DNA from: Helicobacteraceae bacterium
Lineage (GTDB): Bacteria; Campylobacterota; Campylobacteria; Campylobacterales; Sulfurimonadaceae
Direction of reading: 5' to 3'
Assembly (NCBI GenBank): GCA_027063225.1
Contig: JAMOSG010000007.1
Coordinates: forward strand, 1 to 63,703
DNA length: 63,703 nucleotides
A program made the position numbers and the translations under genes. Below the pieces are notes generated by a model. The model did not search any database and was not told the DNA's origin. It was given only the letters and a program-made list of their open reading frames with translations. Below are positions 37,332 through 47,118 of this stretch, one piece after another. Numbering within the stretch: position 1 is the stretch's first letter; the number at the start of each line of letters is the position of its first letter.

Positions 37332-38596
37332 TAAAGAGCCTGATATGCAATATCTGTTCTAAATTTTTTACCTGCAAAGTGAACTTGTCCACAACGAAGG
37401 TATGCACGGTCACGTGCCTCTTTAATTGTACTTCCTTTACCAATACAAACAAGTACACGACCACCTGTTGCATAAAGTTTATCATCTTCAAGACTCACAC
37501 CTGCATAAGAGATATGTGTATATTTTTCTATCTCTTCATGGTGTACTTCATCTACAATAATCTCTGCTGGAGTTGAACTACCATATGGATAGTTTTCACT
37601 TGCCATTACAACACCAACTGCATACTCTTTTGAAAATTCTACATTAATATTTGCAAGGTCATTTGTTGCAGCTTTATAGAACATATCTGAAACAGATGAA
37701 GTCATAAGTGGCATTAAAATCTCACACTCAGGATCTCCAAAACGTACATTAAACTCAAGTGTAATTGGTTCATTATTTACAACCATAATTCCAATAAAAA
37801 GTACACCTTCAAAAGGAGCACCCTCTTTTTTCATACCATCAAGAGTTGGGCGGATAATTCTTTGTTTTACTTTTTCGTAAAGTTCATCATCTACAAGTGG
37901 TGTTGGAGCGTATGCACCCATTCCACCTGTATTTGGTCCTTTGTCACCATCTTCTAAACGTTTATGATCTTGTGCAGCTTGAAGTAAAATAAAATCATCA
38001 CCATCACAAATAGCAAACATAGAGAGTTCATACCCATCTAAGAACTCCTCTACAATTACCTTTTTACCTGCATCTCCAAAACTTTTTCCACTAAGCATAT
38101 CACCAATTGCTTTTTTTGCTTCATCGTGTGTTTGTGCAATAATTACACCCTTACCAGCACAAAGACCATCCGCTTTTACAACAACTGGAGTTGGAAGCGT
38201 TTCACAAAAACGAAATGCCTCTTCAATAGATGAAGTTTCAAGATAGCGTGCTGTTGGAATGTTGTATTTTGCTAAAAAGTTTTTCATATAAACTTTAGAA
38301 CCCTCAAGCTGTGCTGCTTCTTTGCTTGGTCCAAAAATTGTTAAACCTTTTGCTTTAAAAATATCTACAACACCATCAACTAAAGGAGCTTCTGGACCAA
38401 CAATTGTAAGTTCAATATTGTTCTCTTTTGCAAAATCTGCAAGTTCATTATAATCTTTAATATTTAAGTTTGTACCTAAGTTGTTTGTAGCACCATTTCC
38501 TGGTTGAAAGAAAAGCTCATGACCCGCTTTTTCATTTGCAATTGCAAGCCCAACAGAATACTCACGTCCACCACTACCTAAAATTAAAATTTTCAT
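37331..38596 (-). CDS. purD: Phosphoribosylamine--glycine ligase
   Basis: PurD catalyses the second step of purine synthesis, joining phosphoribosylamine and glycine. The 421-residue ATP-grasp enzyme has [17 protein letters not shown] at the N-terminus, [44 protein letters not shown], and [17 protein letters not shown]. Start ATG 38596 follows GGAGATGG, which itself follows the T-tract of the hairpin that ends the 6S RNA candidate upstream. Confidence 0.97.
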   Translation of the reverse strand: MKILILGSGGREYSVGLAIANEKAGHELFFQPGNGATNNLGTNLNIKDYNELADFAKENNIELTIVGPEAPLVDGVVDIFKAKGLTIFGPSKEAAQLEGSKVYMKNFLAKYNIPTARYLETSSIEEAFRFCETLPTPVVVKADGLCAGKGVIIAQTHDEAKKAIGDMLSGKSFGDAGKKVIVEEFLDGYELSMFAICDGDDFILLQAAQDHKRLEDGDKGPNTGGMGAYAPTPLVDDELYEKVKQRIIRPTLDGMKKEGAPFEGVLFIGIMVVNNEPITLEFNVRFGDPECEILMPLMTSSVSDMFYKAATNDLANINVEFSKEYAVGVVMASENYPYGSSTPAEIIVDEVHHEEIEKYTHISYAGVSLEDDKLYATGGRVLVCIGKGSTIKEARDRAYLRCGQVHFAGKKFRTDIAYQAL

Positions 38597-38607
38597 TTAC
38601 CATCTCC

Positions 38608-38648
38608 AAAAAAATACTTAGTATAAAACAGGTTTTGTTCTGTACTAA
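38608..38648 (-). terminator. Hairpin/terminator between the 6S RNA candidate and purD
   Basis: On the minus strand a 13-bp stem with one mismatch and one G-U pair (38636-38648 with 38618-38630), a five-base loop and then GTATTTTTTT. The T-tract runs directly into the purD Shine-Dalgarno, so readthrough or processing would be needed for shared transcription. Confidence 0.65.
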
Positions 38649-38659
38649 ATCTTTTTATG

Positions 38660-38860
38660 ATTATTCCCGACTGGCCGTCTTACAATAGGCTTGGTTCTAG
38701 AAAGCCTAATTTGGGAGAAGAGAGAGATCTTTAACGGCGGCAAAATCTCGGCAGAGTGAACGTACCTCAAACGATAGTGTCGACACACAAGACCTCTACT
38801 AGTTCTCGATTTGAAAATGTAGAACCCTCATATTTGTATAAGTAGCGAACCAGTCAGAAA
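38660..38860 (-). ncRNA. ssrS: 6S RNA candidate
   Basis: The region between the SPOR-kinase-like gene and purD is non-coding, GC-richer than its surroundings and folds as 6S RNA does. The 5' end TTTCTGACTGG (38860-38850) pairs over 11 bp with CCAGTCGGGAA (38674-38664) near the 3' end. A small 7-bp hairpin TAGGCTT/AAGCCTA lies on the 3' side of the centre. The 5' end (ATTTCTGACTGGTTCGC) resembles the start of E. coli 6S RNA. A TATAAT (38865-38870) is correctly spaced for a start at about 38858-38860. 6S RNA binds sigma-70 RNA polymerase; linkage to purine genes is a pattern I recall for several phyla. RNase P, tmRNA and SRP RNA signatures are absent. Confidence 0.65.
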
Positions 38861-38864
38861 TGAA

Positions 38865-38870
38865 ATTATA
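38865..38870 (-). promoter_or_regulatory. -10 box for the 6S RNA candidate
   Basis: TGTATAAT on the minus strand, placing transcription start at the base of the 11-bp closing stem. Confidence 0.6.
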
Positions 38871-38893
38871 CATTATTCTTACTTGAAATAGAT

Positions 38894-40810
38894 TTACTTT
38901 TGTTTATATTGCTCTATCTCTTGTAAAACTTTTTCTAAGTTCTCTTTATATGTTCCAAAAAACTCACACGCTATCTCTTGAGATTCTTGTGCTAAACTCT
39001 CTTCAAGAGAAGATAGATTTTGACTTAACTGGTACGCACCAATATGTTGTGCAAAATCTTTAATCTCTACAGCTAATTCTCTTGCTTTTGCAAAATCTTG
39101 TGCATCACATAGTTTTTCTAACTCTTTGTCTGAATCTTTGTAAGAATCTAAAAAGTCCTCAACCATAGAGATGTAAATCTCACTATCATCTCCACAATTT
39201 TCAATTCCAGCTTCAACCTCTAAAGCTTTAACCTCTTCTTGTTTTTGAACCTCTTGTTCCTCTTGTTTTTCTACAACTGGAACTTCTATAACCTCTTGCT
39301 CTTTTACTACTTCTGCTTGAGTTTGTAGTGTTTGACAATCTGTAACTAAAGAGATAGCATTACCATCTTTATAATATGACGCTCCTGCCATTTGTAAAAG
39401 ATTTTGAGAAACTTCTATATCAACATCACGAAGTGTTGGTGATGCAAAAACAAAAGCAACCTCAACACCATCTTTTTTCTCTGAAATTTTCTCTAAATCT
39501 ATTCTTAAAACTTCATTTTGTGCAACAGCTAAAACTTTATTTATTGTATGGCTAAAAAGCTCTGCAATTGCAAACGGATCCGCTTTTAGTAACGAAGGAA
39601 TACTCTGCTCTATATTTGACTCAATAGTAATATTTTTCTCTTGAGCTTTTTGCTCAATAAGTGTTACAAAAAGTTCAACCATCGTTTTAAGATCAAAAGT
39701 TAAATTCTCTTTTGGTCTTGCATCTCTAATAAGTTGTGGCTGAAAACTCTCTAGTGTTGCATAAAAATATGCAAAATGTTTTACAATCTCTTTTACTTTT
39801 TCACTATCTAGGGCATTATCTTTTGGTGTTAAAGAGGCTATAAACTCTCCAAAAAGAAGTTCTAACTCCTCTTTTGCACTCTCTTGCTCTTTTTGTTGCT
39901 CTTGTAAAGTAGCTATCTCTTTGTTTAATTTTGCAACTGTTACACTTAACTCTTGTGCCTCTTTTTGTGCTTCTTCATCTACAATAATCTCAACACCATT
40001 TTTTCTAATAAAAAGAAAATAAACAATCACTAAAACAAGAAGCATAAAAGTTAAAACAAAAAGGATTAACCAAATATTTAACTCCTCTTGAAGTTCCTCT
40101 TGATCATCTTCTGGTTGTGTCATATCTAAAGATTCAAACTCTTTTTGAATCTTTTGAATATCCTCTTGCTCTTTTTTTGGAGCAACTTTTTCTACCACCT
40201 CTTGAGTTACAACCTCCTCAACAACTGCTACTGCAGCAGGTGCAGCCATTTTTTGAACCTCTTTAGATTTTGAACTCTCTTTCTTTTGTACAACTTTTGG
40301 TTCTGTTGTTGGAGTTACCTCTTTTGGTTTATTTTGTGCAACAATTTGTTTCTCTTTTGCAACAACCTCTACTACTGGTTTTACAACCTCTACAATCTTT
40401 TGCTTTTTTTCTTTTTTTGGTGCTACTTTTTTATGAACTTTTTGAGTAACACTTTTTTTATGTTGCTTATATTTGTTTGATTTTAACTTTCTTACATATG
40501 CTTTTGGATATCTCGCACGTACAATATCTAAAACCTCTTGAAGCTTCTTTTTTTCGTCGAAAAATGGCTCAATTACACTCATATAATATTTGCCAACTTT
40601 AGCAACCTTTACATCAAAACCTATCTCTTTTTTATACTTTTGAACAACTTTTTTAGAGGCTAAAAACTTTTTTACTCTCACTACAGATTGTTGTGCTTTT
40701 ACCTTAGTAGGAAATGCACTTACACGAATACTTCTGTAATACGAAGAAGCCTCTAGTAATGAAGCAAATAACACTAAAACCAATAAACTACTAAAAATTC
40801 TCATTCTCAC
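38894..40810 (-). CDS. SPOR-like membrane protein with degenerate histidine-kinase and Hpt modules
   Basis: A 638-residue protein, not a known named family. Order: signal peptide (1-21); SPOR-like domain (about 25-110: SIRVSAFPTKVKAQQSV, VAKVGKYYMSVIEP, YPKAYV); Lys/Pro/Val-rich periplasmic linker (110-243); one helix (246-269); coiled coil (280-325); a segment shaped like HisKA plus HATPase (325-490) that lacks the phosphoacceptor His and the G boxes; acidic linker; and an Hpt-like bundle (545-635) where the phosphorylated His is replaced by Val581 (ARELAVEIKDFAQHIGA). It probably senses or binds peptidoglycan outside and docks partners inside. It lies 6 bp after its SPOR paralogue. Confidence 0.7.
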   Translation of the reverse strand: MRMRIFSSLLVLVLFASLLEASSYYRSIRVSAFPTKVKAQQSVVRVKKFLASKKVVQKYKKEIGFDVKVAKVGKYYMSVIEPFFDEKKKLQEVLDIVRARYPKAYVRKLKSNKYKQHKKSVTQKVHKKVAPKKEKKQKIVEVVKPVVEVVAKEKQIVAQNKPKEVTPTTEPKVVQKKESSKSKEVQKMAAPAAVAVVEEVVTQEVVEKVAPKKEQEDIQKIQKEFESLDMTQPEDDQEELQEELNIWLILFVLTFMLLVLVIVYFLFIRKNGVEIIVDEEAQKEAQELSVTVAKLNKEIATLQEQQKEQESAKEELELLFGEFIASLTPKDNALDSEKVKEIVKHFAYFYATLESFQPQLIRDARPKENLTFDLKTMVELFVTLIEQKAQEKNITIESNIEQSIPSLLKADPFAIAELFSHTINKVLAVAQNEVLRIDLEKISEKKDGVEVAFVFASPTLRDVDIEVSQNLLQMAGASYYKDGNAISLVTDCQTLQTQAEVVKEQEVIEVPVVEKQEEQEVQKQEEVKALEVEAGIENCGDDSEIYISMVEDFLDSYKDSDKELEKLCDAQDFAKARELAVEIKDFAQHIGAYQLSQNLSSLEESLAQESQEIACEFFGTYKENLEKVLQEIEQYKQK

Positions 40811-40816
40811 ACCTTT

Positions 40817-41695
40817 TTAATTATAAATATCTTGAATAGTAATCTTGTCATCTTTTTTTCTTCTGTATTTCAATACAACAGCAATAAAAATAAGAAAAAC
40901 TAAAACACCTGTTAAAATCTCTATCTCTAACATATAGCTATCAAATTTTGTTAACTTACCATCAAGAAAATCGTGAAGCTCTTTTTTCTTCTCTTGATGT
41001 GGTTTTTCCAATAAACCAAAGAAATCAAAATCATCAAAAACAGAAGCACTAAAACCAAGTCCTACTCCAAAAATTTTAAACTCATCCTCTTTTGCTTTTC
41101 TCATAGCAGCTAGTTTTTGTTGAATCTTTGCTTCTAAAAGAGCATCTTCATCAAGCTCTTTTTTCTTTTCTAGCACTTTATGAGGTCGCTCTATTTTTGC
41201 TACAGCCTCTTGAGTTTTCACCTCTTTTTTCTCAGCAAACATCTCATCAATTTTTTTACTAATCTGTTTTCTTTGCTCTTGAGGATCAACTACAGGCTCT
41301 TGAATTTGTTGTGGTGCCTCAAATTGTTGTTTTGCCTCACCTTTATGCCCTAATGTTGCATAATAACTTTTGTACTTAATTCTTTTAGGATAGGTTCCTG
41401 GATATTTTGTTCTTAAAATATCTAGTGTTTCTTGCACCATTTGCTTATTTGTTAGTGGTTCTAAAACAGTTAAATAGTGTCTCCCAACTTTTTTAACTTT
41501 AACATCAAATCCTAACTCATATTTAATCTCTAAAAGTCTCTCATTTTGTGCTATGAATTTTTGAAGTTCAGCTACAGCTTTTTGAGCAGTAGATTCATGC
41601 TTAAAAGATCCAACACGAATACTTCTTGCATAACCAGAAGCATCTGCACTCACACTAAAAAGTAAAAAAATAACCATTACAATTAAATATCTCAT
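40817..41695 (-). CDS. SPOR-like single-pass membrane protein
   Basis: A 292-residue protein with signal peptide (1-19), SPOR-like domain (about 22-107: SIRVGSFKHESTAQKAVAEL, KKVGRHYLTVLEP, KYPGTYPKRI), a charged, partly coiled-coil periplasmic part (120-250) and one helix (257-277) with a short basic cytoplasmic tail. The SPOR part is clearly paralogous to that of the next gene (6 bp away), suggesting a tandem duplication of the domain. SPOR domains bind denuded glycan at division sites. Usually they are C-terminal; here the domain is N-terminal and the anchor C-terminal. Confidence 0.7.
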   Translation of the reverse strand: MRYLIVMVIFLLFSVSADASGYARSIRVGSFKHESTAQKAVAELQKFIAQNERLLEIKYELGFDVKVKKVGRHYLTVLEPLTNKQMVQETLDILRTKYPGTYPKRIKYKSYYATLGHKGEAKQQFEAPQQIQEPVVDPQEQRKQISKKIDEMFAEKKEVKTQEAVAKIERPHKVLEKKKELDEDALLEAKIQQKLAAMRKAKEDEFKIFGVGLGFSASVFDDFDFFGLLEKPHQEKKKELHDFLDGKLTKFDSYMLEIEILTGVLVFLIFIAVVLKYRRKKDDKITIQDIYN

Positions 41696-41783
41696 CTACG
41701 AAACCTCAACTCAAACTAGATTTTTCTTATTATATAACGATATAGATTAGAGATAAGTAATAGTTTTTAAAAATTCAACAATT

Positions 41784-42407
41784 CTACGCGATTTCTAAAC
41801 AACTTTTAATAGTTGGTGTTGGAGCAAGAAGATACTCTACACCAAAAGGGAGTGCTTTTGCCGTTGTTTTTCCAATAACTATCACTTTATGTGATGGTAA
41901 AATTGTATGTTTTTGCAAAAAGCATTCAATACTTGAAGGGGAAGTAAAAATAAGTGTTGCCTCTTTAGGAATTGAAGCATTTAAAATAGTTTGTGAACAT
42001 TCACTTTTATAAATTATCTCCTCATCTACTAAAAAACCATCCTCTCTTAGTTTTTGTGTAAAATCTGAAGCAATAACCTCTGCACGTAAATAGAGCCATT
42101 TTGTAGATTTTGGGTATTTTTTTACAACACTCTCTAAAGTATCGCCATACCCTTTACCAACTTCTAAAACCTTACCACCTAAAACCTCATAACTTTTTGC
42201 ACTCGCTTTTGAAATTGCCAAAGCTGGAAGTGGTGGAGTGATATGAAAGTGTTTAAAATACTCACTTACTTGCTTTGAGGTGATAATGAGATAATCATAA
42301 GCATTAAAGTCAATATTTTTATCAAAAAAAGTGATATCAAGAGATTTTATGGAGTTTACTCCACTAACACTAGAGAGGGAAAAAAGGTAAATTGGAGGTT
42401 TATTCAT
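41784..42407 (-). CDS. hemD: Uroporphyrinogen-III synthase
   Basis: HemD cyclises and inverts ring D of hydroxymethylbilane on the way to haem and sirohaem. The 207-residue protein is poorly conserved, as the family always is. Visible are YDYLIITSKQVSEYF in the first domain, WLYLRAEVIASDFTQKL, YKSECSQ, LIFTSPSSIECFL and VIGKTTAKAL, matching the two-domain HemD pattern in order. Start ATG 42407 lies 26 bp after guaA, in the same direction. Confidence 0.9.
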   Translation of the reverse strand: MNKPPIYLFSLSSVSGVNSIKSLDITFFDKNIDFNAYDYLIITSKQVSEYFKHFHITPPLPALAISKASAKSYEVLGGKVLEVGKGYGDTLESVVKKYPKSTKWLYLRAEVIASDFTQKLREDGFLVDEEIIYKSECSQTILNASIPKEATLIFTSPSSIECFLQKHTILPSHKVIVIGKTTAKALPFGVEYLLAPTPTIKSCLEIA

Positions 42408-42433
42408 CTGCTAAAGCAGAGCAAAAAAATGCT

Positions 42434-43975
42434 CTACTCCCACTCAATTGTTGCAGGTGGTTTAGAAGAGATGTCATAAACAACACGGTTAATTCCATCT
42501 ACTTCATTAATAATACGACGAGAGATTCTCTCTAAAAGGTCATGTGGAAGATGAGCAAAAGTTGCTGTCATTCCATCTACTGCTTCAACAACACGAACTG
42601 CTACAGTGTTATCATACGTTCTGTTATCTCCCATAACACCAACAGATTTTACATTCAGTAAAACTGCAAATGCTTGCCAAGTTTTAGAGTAGTATCCACT
42701 CGCTTTTAGCTCATCGAGTAAAATAACATCTGCTTCACGTAAAAGGTCTAAATCAGCTGGATTTACATCACCCATAATACGAATCGCAAGACCAGGACCA
42801 GGGAATGGGTGGCGGTTGATCATATCTGATGGTAAACCAAGCTCAAGACCAATTTTACGAACCTCATCTTTAAAAAGTTCACGTAAAGGTTCAATTAACT
42901 CAAAATCCATCCAATCTGGAAGACCACCAACATTGTGGTGAGATTTAATAACTTCACTTGGACCATTTACAGAGATAGACTCAATAACATCAGGGTAAAG
43001 TGTCCCTTGCGCTAAAAATTTAATACCATCATGTTTTTTCGCTTCTGCTTCAAAAACTTCAATAAATGTATGCCCAATAATTTTACGCTTCTCTTCAGGA
43101 TTTGTAACACCTGCTAAACGACTTAAGAAAAGTTCACGTGCATCTGCAACAACTAAAGGAACTTTTAAATTTACTTTAAAAACATGCTCAACTTGCTCAC
43201 GCTCACCTTTACGTAAAAGTCCATTATCTACAAATACAGGTACAAGTTGATCCCCAATTGCTTCATAAAGCATTGCAGCAACAACAGAACTATCAACTCC
43301 ACCACTTAAACCACAAAGCACTTTTGCATCACCAACTTTTTCGCGGATAATTTTAATTTGCTCTTTTAAGAAGTGCTCCATTTTCCATTTCTCTTCAACT
43401 CCACAAATATTACGTGCAAAGTTTCTAAGCATCAAATAACCCTCTTCAGAGTGGTTTACTTCTGGGTGAAATTGCATTGCATAAACATTCTTTTGCATAT
43501 TTGCAATCGCTGCATATGGAGAGTTATCGCTCACTGCAATCACTTCAAAACCTTCTGGAAGAGTCTCTACTCTATCGCTATGGCTCATCCAAACAATACG
43601 GTTATTGTCACAATCTTTAAAAAGTGGATTATCCTCTTTTACAATGTTAAGCTCAGCCTTTCCATACTCGTGATGATCTGAACGGATAACACTTCCACCA
43701 AAATCAACTGCAATTCTTTGCATACCGTAACAAATTCCCAAAATTGGAAGACCAAGCTCATAAACCCCTTGATCTACCTCATAAGCATCCTCTGCATAAA
43801 CAGAACTAGGACCACCACTTAAGATAACCCCTTTTGGATTTTTTGCTTTAATCTCTTCTACTTTTGTGTAATATGGTAAGATCTCACAGTAGATCTCCTG
43901 CTCGCGCAATCTTCTTGCAATAAGCTGTGTATATTGTGAACCAAAATCTAAAACAACAATGCTAACATTTGTCAT
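42434..43975 (-). CDS. guaA: GMP synthase (glutamine-hydrolysing)
   Basis: GuaA converts XMP to GMP using glutamine. The 513-residue protein has a class I glutamine amidotransferase domain (GICYGMQ with the catalytic Cys, [11 protein letters not shown]) and an ATP pyrophosphatase domain ([14 protein letters not shown]). The C-terminal dimerisation domain ends in [10 protein letters not shown]. Length is as usual. It lies in the same direction as hemD. The 71-bp region upstream separates it from the efflux operon. Confidence 0.98.
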   Translation of the reverse strand: MTNVSIVVLDFGSQYTQLIARRLREQEIYCEILPYYTKVEEIKAKNPKGVILSGGPSSVYAEDAYEVDQGVYELGLPILGICYGMQRIAVDFGGSVIRSDHHEYGKAELNIVKEDNPLFKDCDNNRIVWMSHSDRVETLPEGFEVIAVSDNSPYAAIANMQKNVYAMQFHPEVNHSEEGYLMLRNFARNICGVEEKWKMEHFLKEQIKIIREKVGDAKVLCGLSGGVDSSVVAAMLYEAIGDQLVPVFVDNGLLRKGEREQVEHVFKVNLKVPLVVADARELFLSRLAGVTNPEEKRKIIGHTFIEVFEAEAKKHDGIKFLAQGTLYPDVIESISVNGPSEVIKSHHNVGGLPDWMDFELIEPLRELFKDEVRKIGLELGLPSDMINRHPFPGPGLAIRIMGDVNPADLDLLREADVILLDELKASGYYSKTWQAFAVLLNVKSVGVMGDNRTYDNTVAVRVVEAVDGMTATFAHLPHDLLERISRRIINEVDGINRVVYDISSKPPATIEWE

Positions 43976-44046
43976 AAAAAGGCCTTTTCTTTAAAATTGT
44001 AAGATAATAGCTAAAAATAGTTTAAAAGATGATATAGAGCAAAACT

Positions 44047-47000
44047 CTAATGATCATCTTTTGTATCAAATATATAAGCATACATAGGTACATAAATAAG
44101 TGTTAAAAGAGTACCAATTAAAAGACCACCTATGGCAACATCTGCTAAAGGACTTAATCTTTCAAGACCAACTGCTTGTTCTAATGCTATTGGAATCATC
44201 CCTGCAATCGTCCCAAATGCAGTCATCATAACAGGTCTAAAACGTACATTTACAGACTCTAATGCACTTTCATATGGACTCTCCCCTTTTTCACGATAGT
44301 TTTGATAAAAATCGATAAGTAAAACAGCATTTTTAATAATAATTCCAAAAAGCAATAAAATACCTAATAAACTTGGCATACAACTTGGTTTATGAAAAAT
44401 CAACATACTCCATGCAGCACCGATTAAAGATAACGGTAAAACAATAATCATAATAAATGCCATTCTTACAGAACGATAAATAGCAATAAGAACCATTAAA
44501 AGAATTACTATTCCAAATCCTATTGCTTTTATCATTCTTTTAAAGCTATCATTAATTTGAACAATATCACCACTTTGTTCTATCTGTATATTTTTAATAT
44601 TAGCATTTTTTAAAGCCAAAAGTGTTTCATCTGTTAAATGAGTTACAGCTCTTTTTGCTCTATATCCATTTACATCCAAAGAGTACAGCATCTTATCTCT
44701 TTCAATCTTTGCAAATGTTAAATGACGTTTAATTTTTGCTACTTGCGCTAAAGGAATCTCCCCAAATTTTGTTGTTATTGGAAGTAATTTGAGTGTTTCA
44801 ATATTTTTAGAGAATTTTCCTTTTAAATAGAGTCTAACAAATTGTGTATTCATAGATGATAGGTTTGCATTTAATGCAATAATCTGCCCTTTAATTGGCA
44901 TTTGCATGGCTATTGCAAAAGGTGTTAAACCATAACTCAAAGCTTTATTTTCATCAATTAACAATTCAATTTCCATAAAATCTTTATCCCAACTTCTACT
45001 TACAGATGTTAATCCTTTAATCTGCTTCATTGTCGATTCAACAACTTTAGAAGCATCTGTTAAATTATCTACAACTGGTGAACTTAAACGTGTATCAACT
45101 GTAGCTTTAATAGTAGAAACAGAAGTTGCACCAAAGTCAAAGACATCATCTCTTTTTACACCCTCTAAATGAGCTATTTTATCTCTAATAATATCTTCTA
45201 ACTCCCAAATTGTTAAATCTCTTTCAAAACGATTCACTGCATTAATAGTAATAGTTGCTTCACTAGGTAAGTTACCACTTCCTAAACTCAGTACACCCGG
45301 CTCAGTTCCAAATGCAACTGAAGATGTTTTTACCCAAGGCTGCTGATGTAACCATTCTAAAAATGAACCTATTTTTTTCTCAGCATTTTCAGTTGTTTCA
45401 TTTGAACTAAATGCAACTTGTGCTTTAATAATACCTGTATCCATAGGAGGCATAGAATCTTTTCCTATTGTTGGCATAACATTTTTCATACTTAAAACTA
45501 AAACAACAAGAACACCAACTGTTAAAAAGATACGGCGTAAAATTCTCCATTTCCCATTAGAAAAACTTAAAATATCTAAATATGGATGTAATAATTTTCC
45601 TATACTATTTTGATAAATAATTTCAAAAACTTTCTCTACTTTCGTCTTCTTTGTACCATTTTTATAAAGCCATTTAGAAAGCAATGGAATAAAAGTAATT
45701 GATAAAAACCAACTCACAATTAATGCAATAATAAGTGTTGAGATTAATGGTCTAAAAATTTTTTCAGGAAATCCACCTATAAACATTAATGGAAATAAAA
45801 TAGCAATTGTTGCAACTGTACCAGCAAATATAGGATTTAAGACCTCTCTTGTTCCATTTTTAATAGCATCTTCTAAATTTTCATGCTCTTTTGTTAAATG
45901 TCTTTCTATATTTTCTAAAACAACAACAGCATCATCTGTTAACATACCTAAAGCTAAAATAATTGCTGTATAAATAAGTAGGTTTAAACCTCCACCTGTT
46001 AACCAAATAATTGCAATAGTTGAGAAAAAAACCATTGGAATTGATAATCCAGCAGCAATAATCGCTCTAAAATTTCCTAGAAAAATCATAAGAACAAGTA
46101 GTGTATAAGCAACAGCATCACGTAAAGCTATAAGCATATTATCATTTGCCTGAACAATTAAATTTCTTTGAGTATCACTAATTTCAAATTCAATATTTGG
46201 ATATTCTAATTGAAGTTTTTTCATCTCTTTTCTAGCAGCAGTACTTACATCGAGTACACTTCCACCAGGAGCTCTTTGAATTGCTAATGCTATAGAGTGT
46301 TTACCATTTCCAATATAACCACTTGTTCTTTTTTTATAAGACCAACTTACAGAAGCAATATCTTTTAACTTCACATTTGGTAAAATTGGCAATTGTTTTA
46401 ATCTTTCTATATTATCTTTTTCTCCATAAAATGTAACAGTATAAAAACTATCTTCCCCTTTTAAAAAACCTATTGGCATATCTCTATTTAAAGTTCTAAT
46501 TGCTTTGGTGATTTTTTCAAAATTTACACCATATTTTTTTGCTTTGAAAGGATTTACTTCAATATTTATCGCACTTTCATATCCACCAAAAACCTCTACA
46601 TTTCCTATAGCTTTATTACTCAATAAATATGGTTTTATAAAACTATCTGCAATTTTCCTAATATCTTCTAAATGTATATTACTATTTTTAGGACTTAAAG
46701 ATATTACATCCACAGGTAATGTAAAATCTCCTGCTGTATAAATTGCAGGATTAACATTAGATGGTAATTTTGCTTTTGCAATACTTAGAGCATTTGCAAC
46801 ATCAACTGCAGCTGCATTTAATCCTTTTTTATAATCAAATTCAGCCTTTACAATAGAGTAATTTGCTACATTAACACTACTCACATCTGTTACTAAACCA
46901 AGATGTGATAGCTCTTGTTCTATAGGTTTAGAAACAGTTGAAGCAACTACCTGAGCTGTAGCTCCAGGAACAGCTGTAATTACTATAACTTGAGGTGGAT

Positions 47001-47115
47001 TCGCATCTGGAAATAGATTCTTAGGTAAAGTTATTAACCCTATTATCCCCATAATAAAAAATCCACCTATTAGAGAATAAAGTAAATAAGGTCGTTTATA
47101 AAAAAACTCAAACAT
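44047..47115 (-). CDS. RND efflux transporter permease
   Basis: A 1022-residue inner-membrane pump of the RND superfamily, driven by proton import. It has twelve helices with two large periplasmic loops. TM4 carries the proton-relay Asp pair (LGMLTDDAVVVLENIERHL), and the N-terminus is short with GLITLPKNLFPDANPPQ. It is the last gene of an operon with adaptor and TolC genes under a TetR regulator. Substrate unknown: sequence near TM4 fits drug/solvent pumps rather than Met-rich metal pumps, but this is weak evidence. Confidence 0.93.
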   Translation of the reverse strand: MFEFFYKRPYLLYSLIGGFFIMGIIGLITLPKNLFPDANPPQVIVITAVPGATAQVVASTVSKPIEQELSHLGLVTDVSSVNVANYSIVKAEFDYKKGLNAAAVDVANALSIAKAKLPSNVNPAIYTAGDFTLPVDVISLSPKNSNIHLEDIRKIADSFIKPYLLSNKAIGNVEVFGGYESAINIEVNPFKAKKYGVNFEKITKAIRTLNRDMPIGFLKGEDSFYTVTFYGEKDNIERLKQLPILPNVKLKDIASVSWSYKKRTSGYIGNGKHSIALAIQRAPGGSVLDVSTAARKEMKKLQLEYPNIEFEISDTQRNLIVQANDNMLIALRDAVAYTLLVLMIFLGNFRAIIAAGLSIPMVFFSTIAIIWLTGGGLNLLIYTAIILALGMLTDDAVVVLENIERHLTKEHENLEDAIKNGTREVLNPIFAGTVATIAILFPLMFIGGFPEKIFRPLISTLIIALIVSWFLSITFIPLLSKWLYKNGTKKTKVEKVFEIIYQNSIGKLLHPYLDILSFSNGKWRILRRIFLTVGVLVVLVLSMKNVMPTIGKDSMPPMDTGIIKAQVAFSSNETTENAEKKIGSFLEWLHQQPWVKTSSVAFGTEPGVLSLGSGNLPSEATITINAVNRFERDLTIWELEDIIRDKIAHLEGVKRDDVFDFGATSVSTIKATVDTRLSSPVVDNLTDASKVVESTMKQIKGLTSVSRSWDKDFMEIELLIDENKALSYGLTPFAIAMQMPIKGQIIALNANLSSMNTQFVRLYLKGKFSKNIETLKLLPITTKFGEIPLAQVAKIKRHLTFAKIERDKMLYSLDVNGYRAKRAVTHLTDETLLALKNANIKNIQIEQSGDIVQINDSFKRMIKAIGFGIVILLMVLIAIYRSVRMAFIMIIVLPLSLIGAAWSMLIFHKPSCMPSLLGILLLFGIIIKNAVLLIDFYQNYREKGESPYESALESVNVRFRPVMMTAFGTIAGMIPIALEQAVGLERLSPLADVAIGGLLIGTLLTLIYVPMYAYIFDTKDDH

Positions 47116-47118
47116 TTA

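Noticed and set aside
38660..38860. The RNA upstream of purD as tmRNA or RNase P RNA
   Set aside because: No tRNA-like ends with CCA, no tag ORF, and no GAGGAAAGUCC or ACAGAAA segments on either strand.
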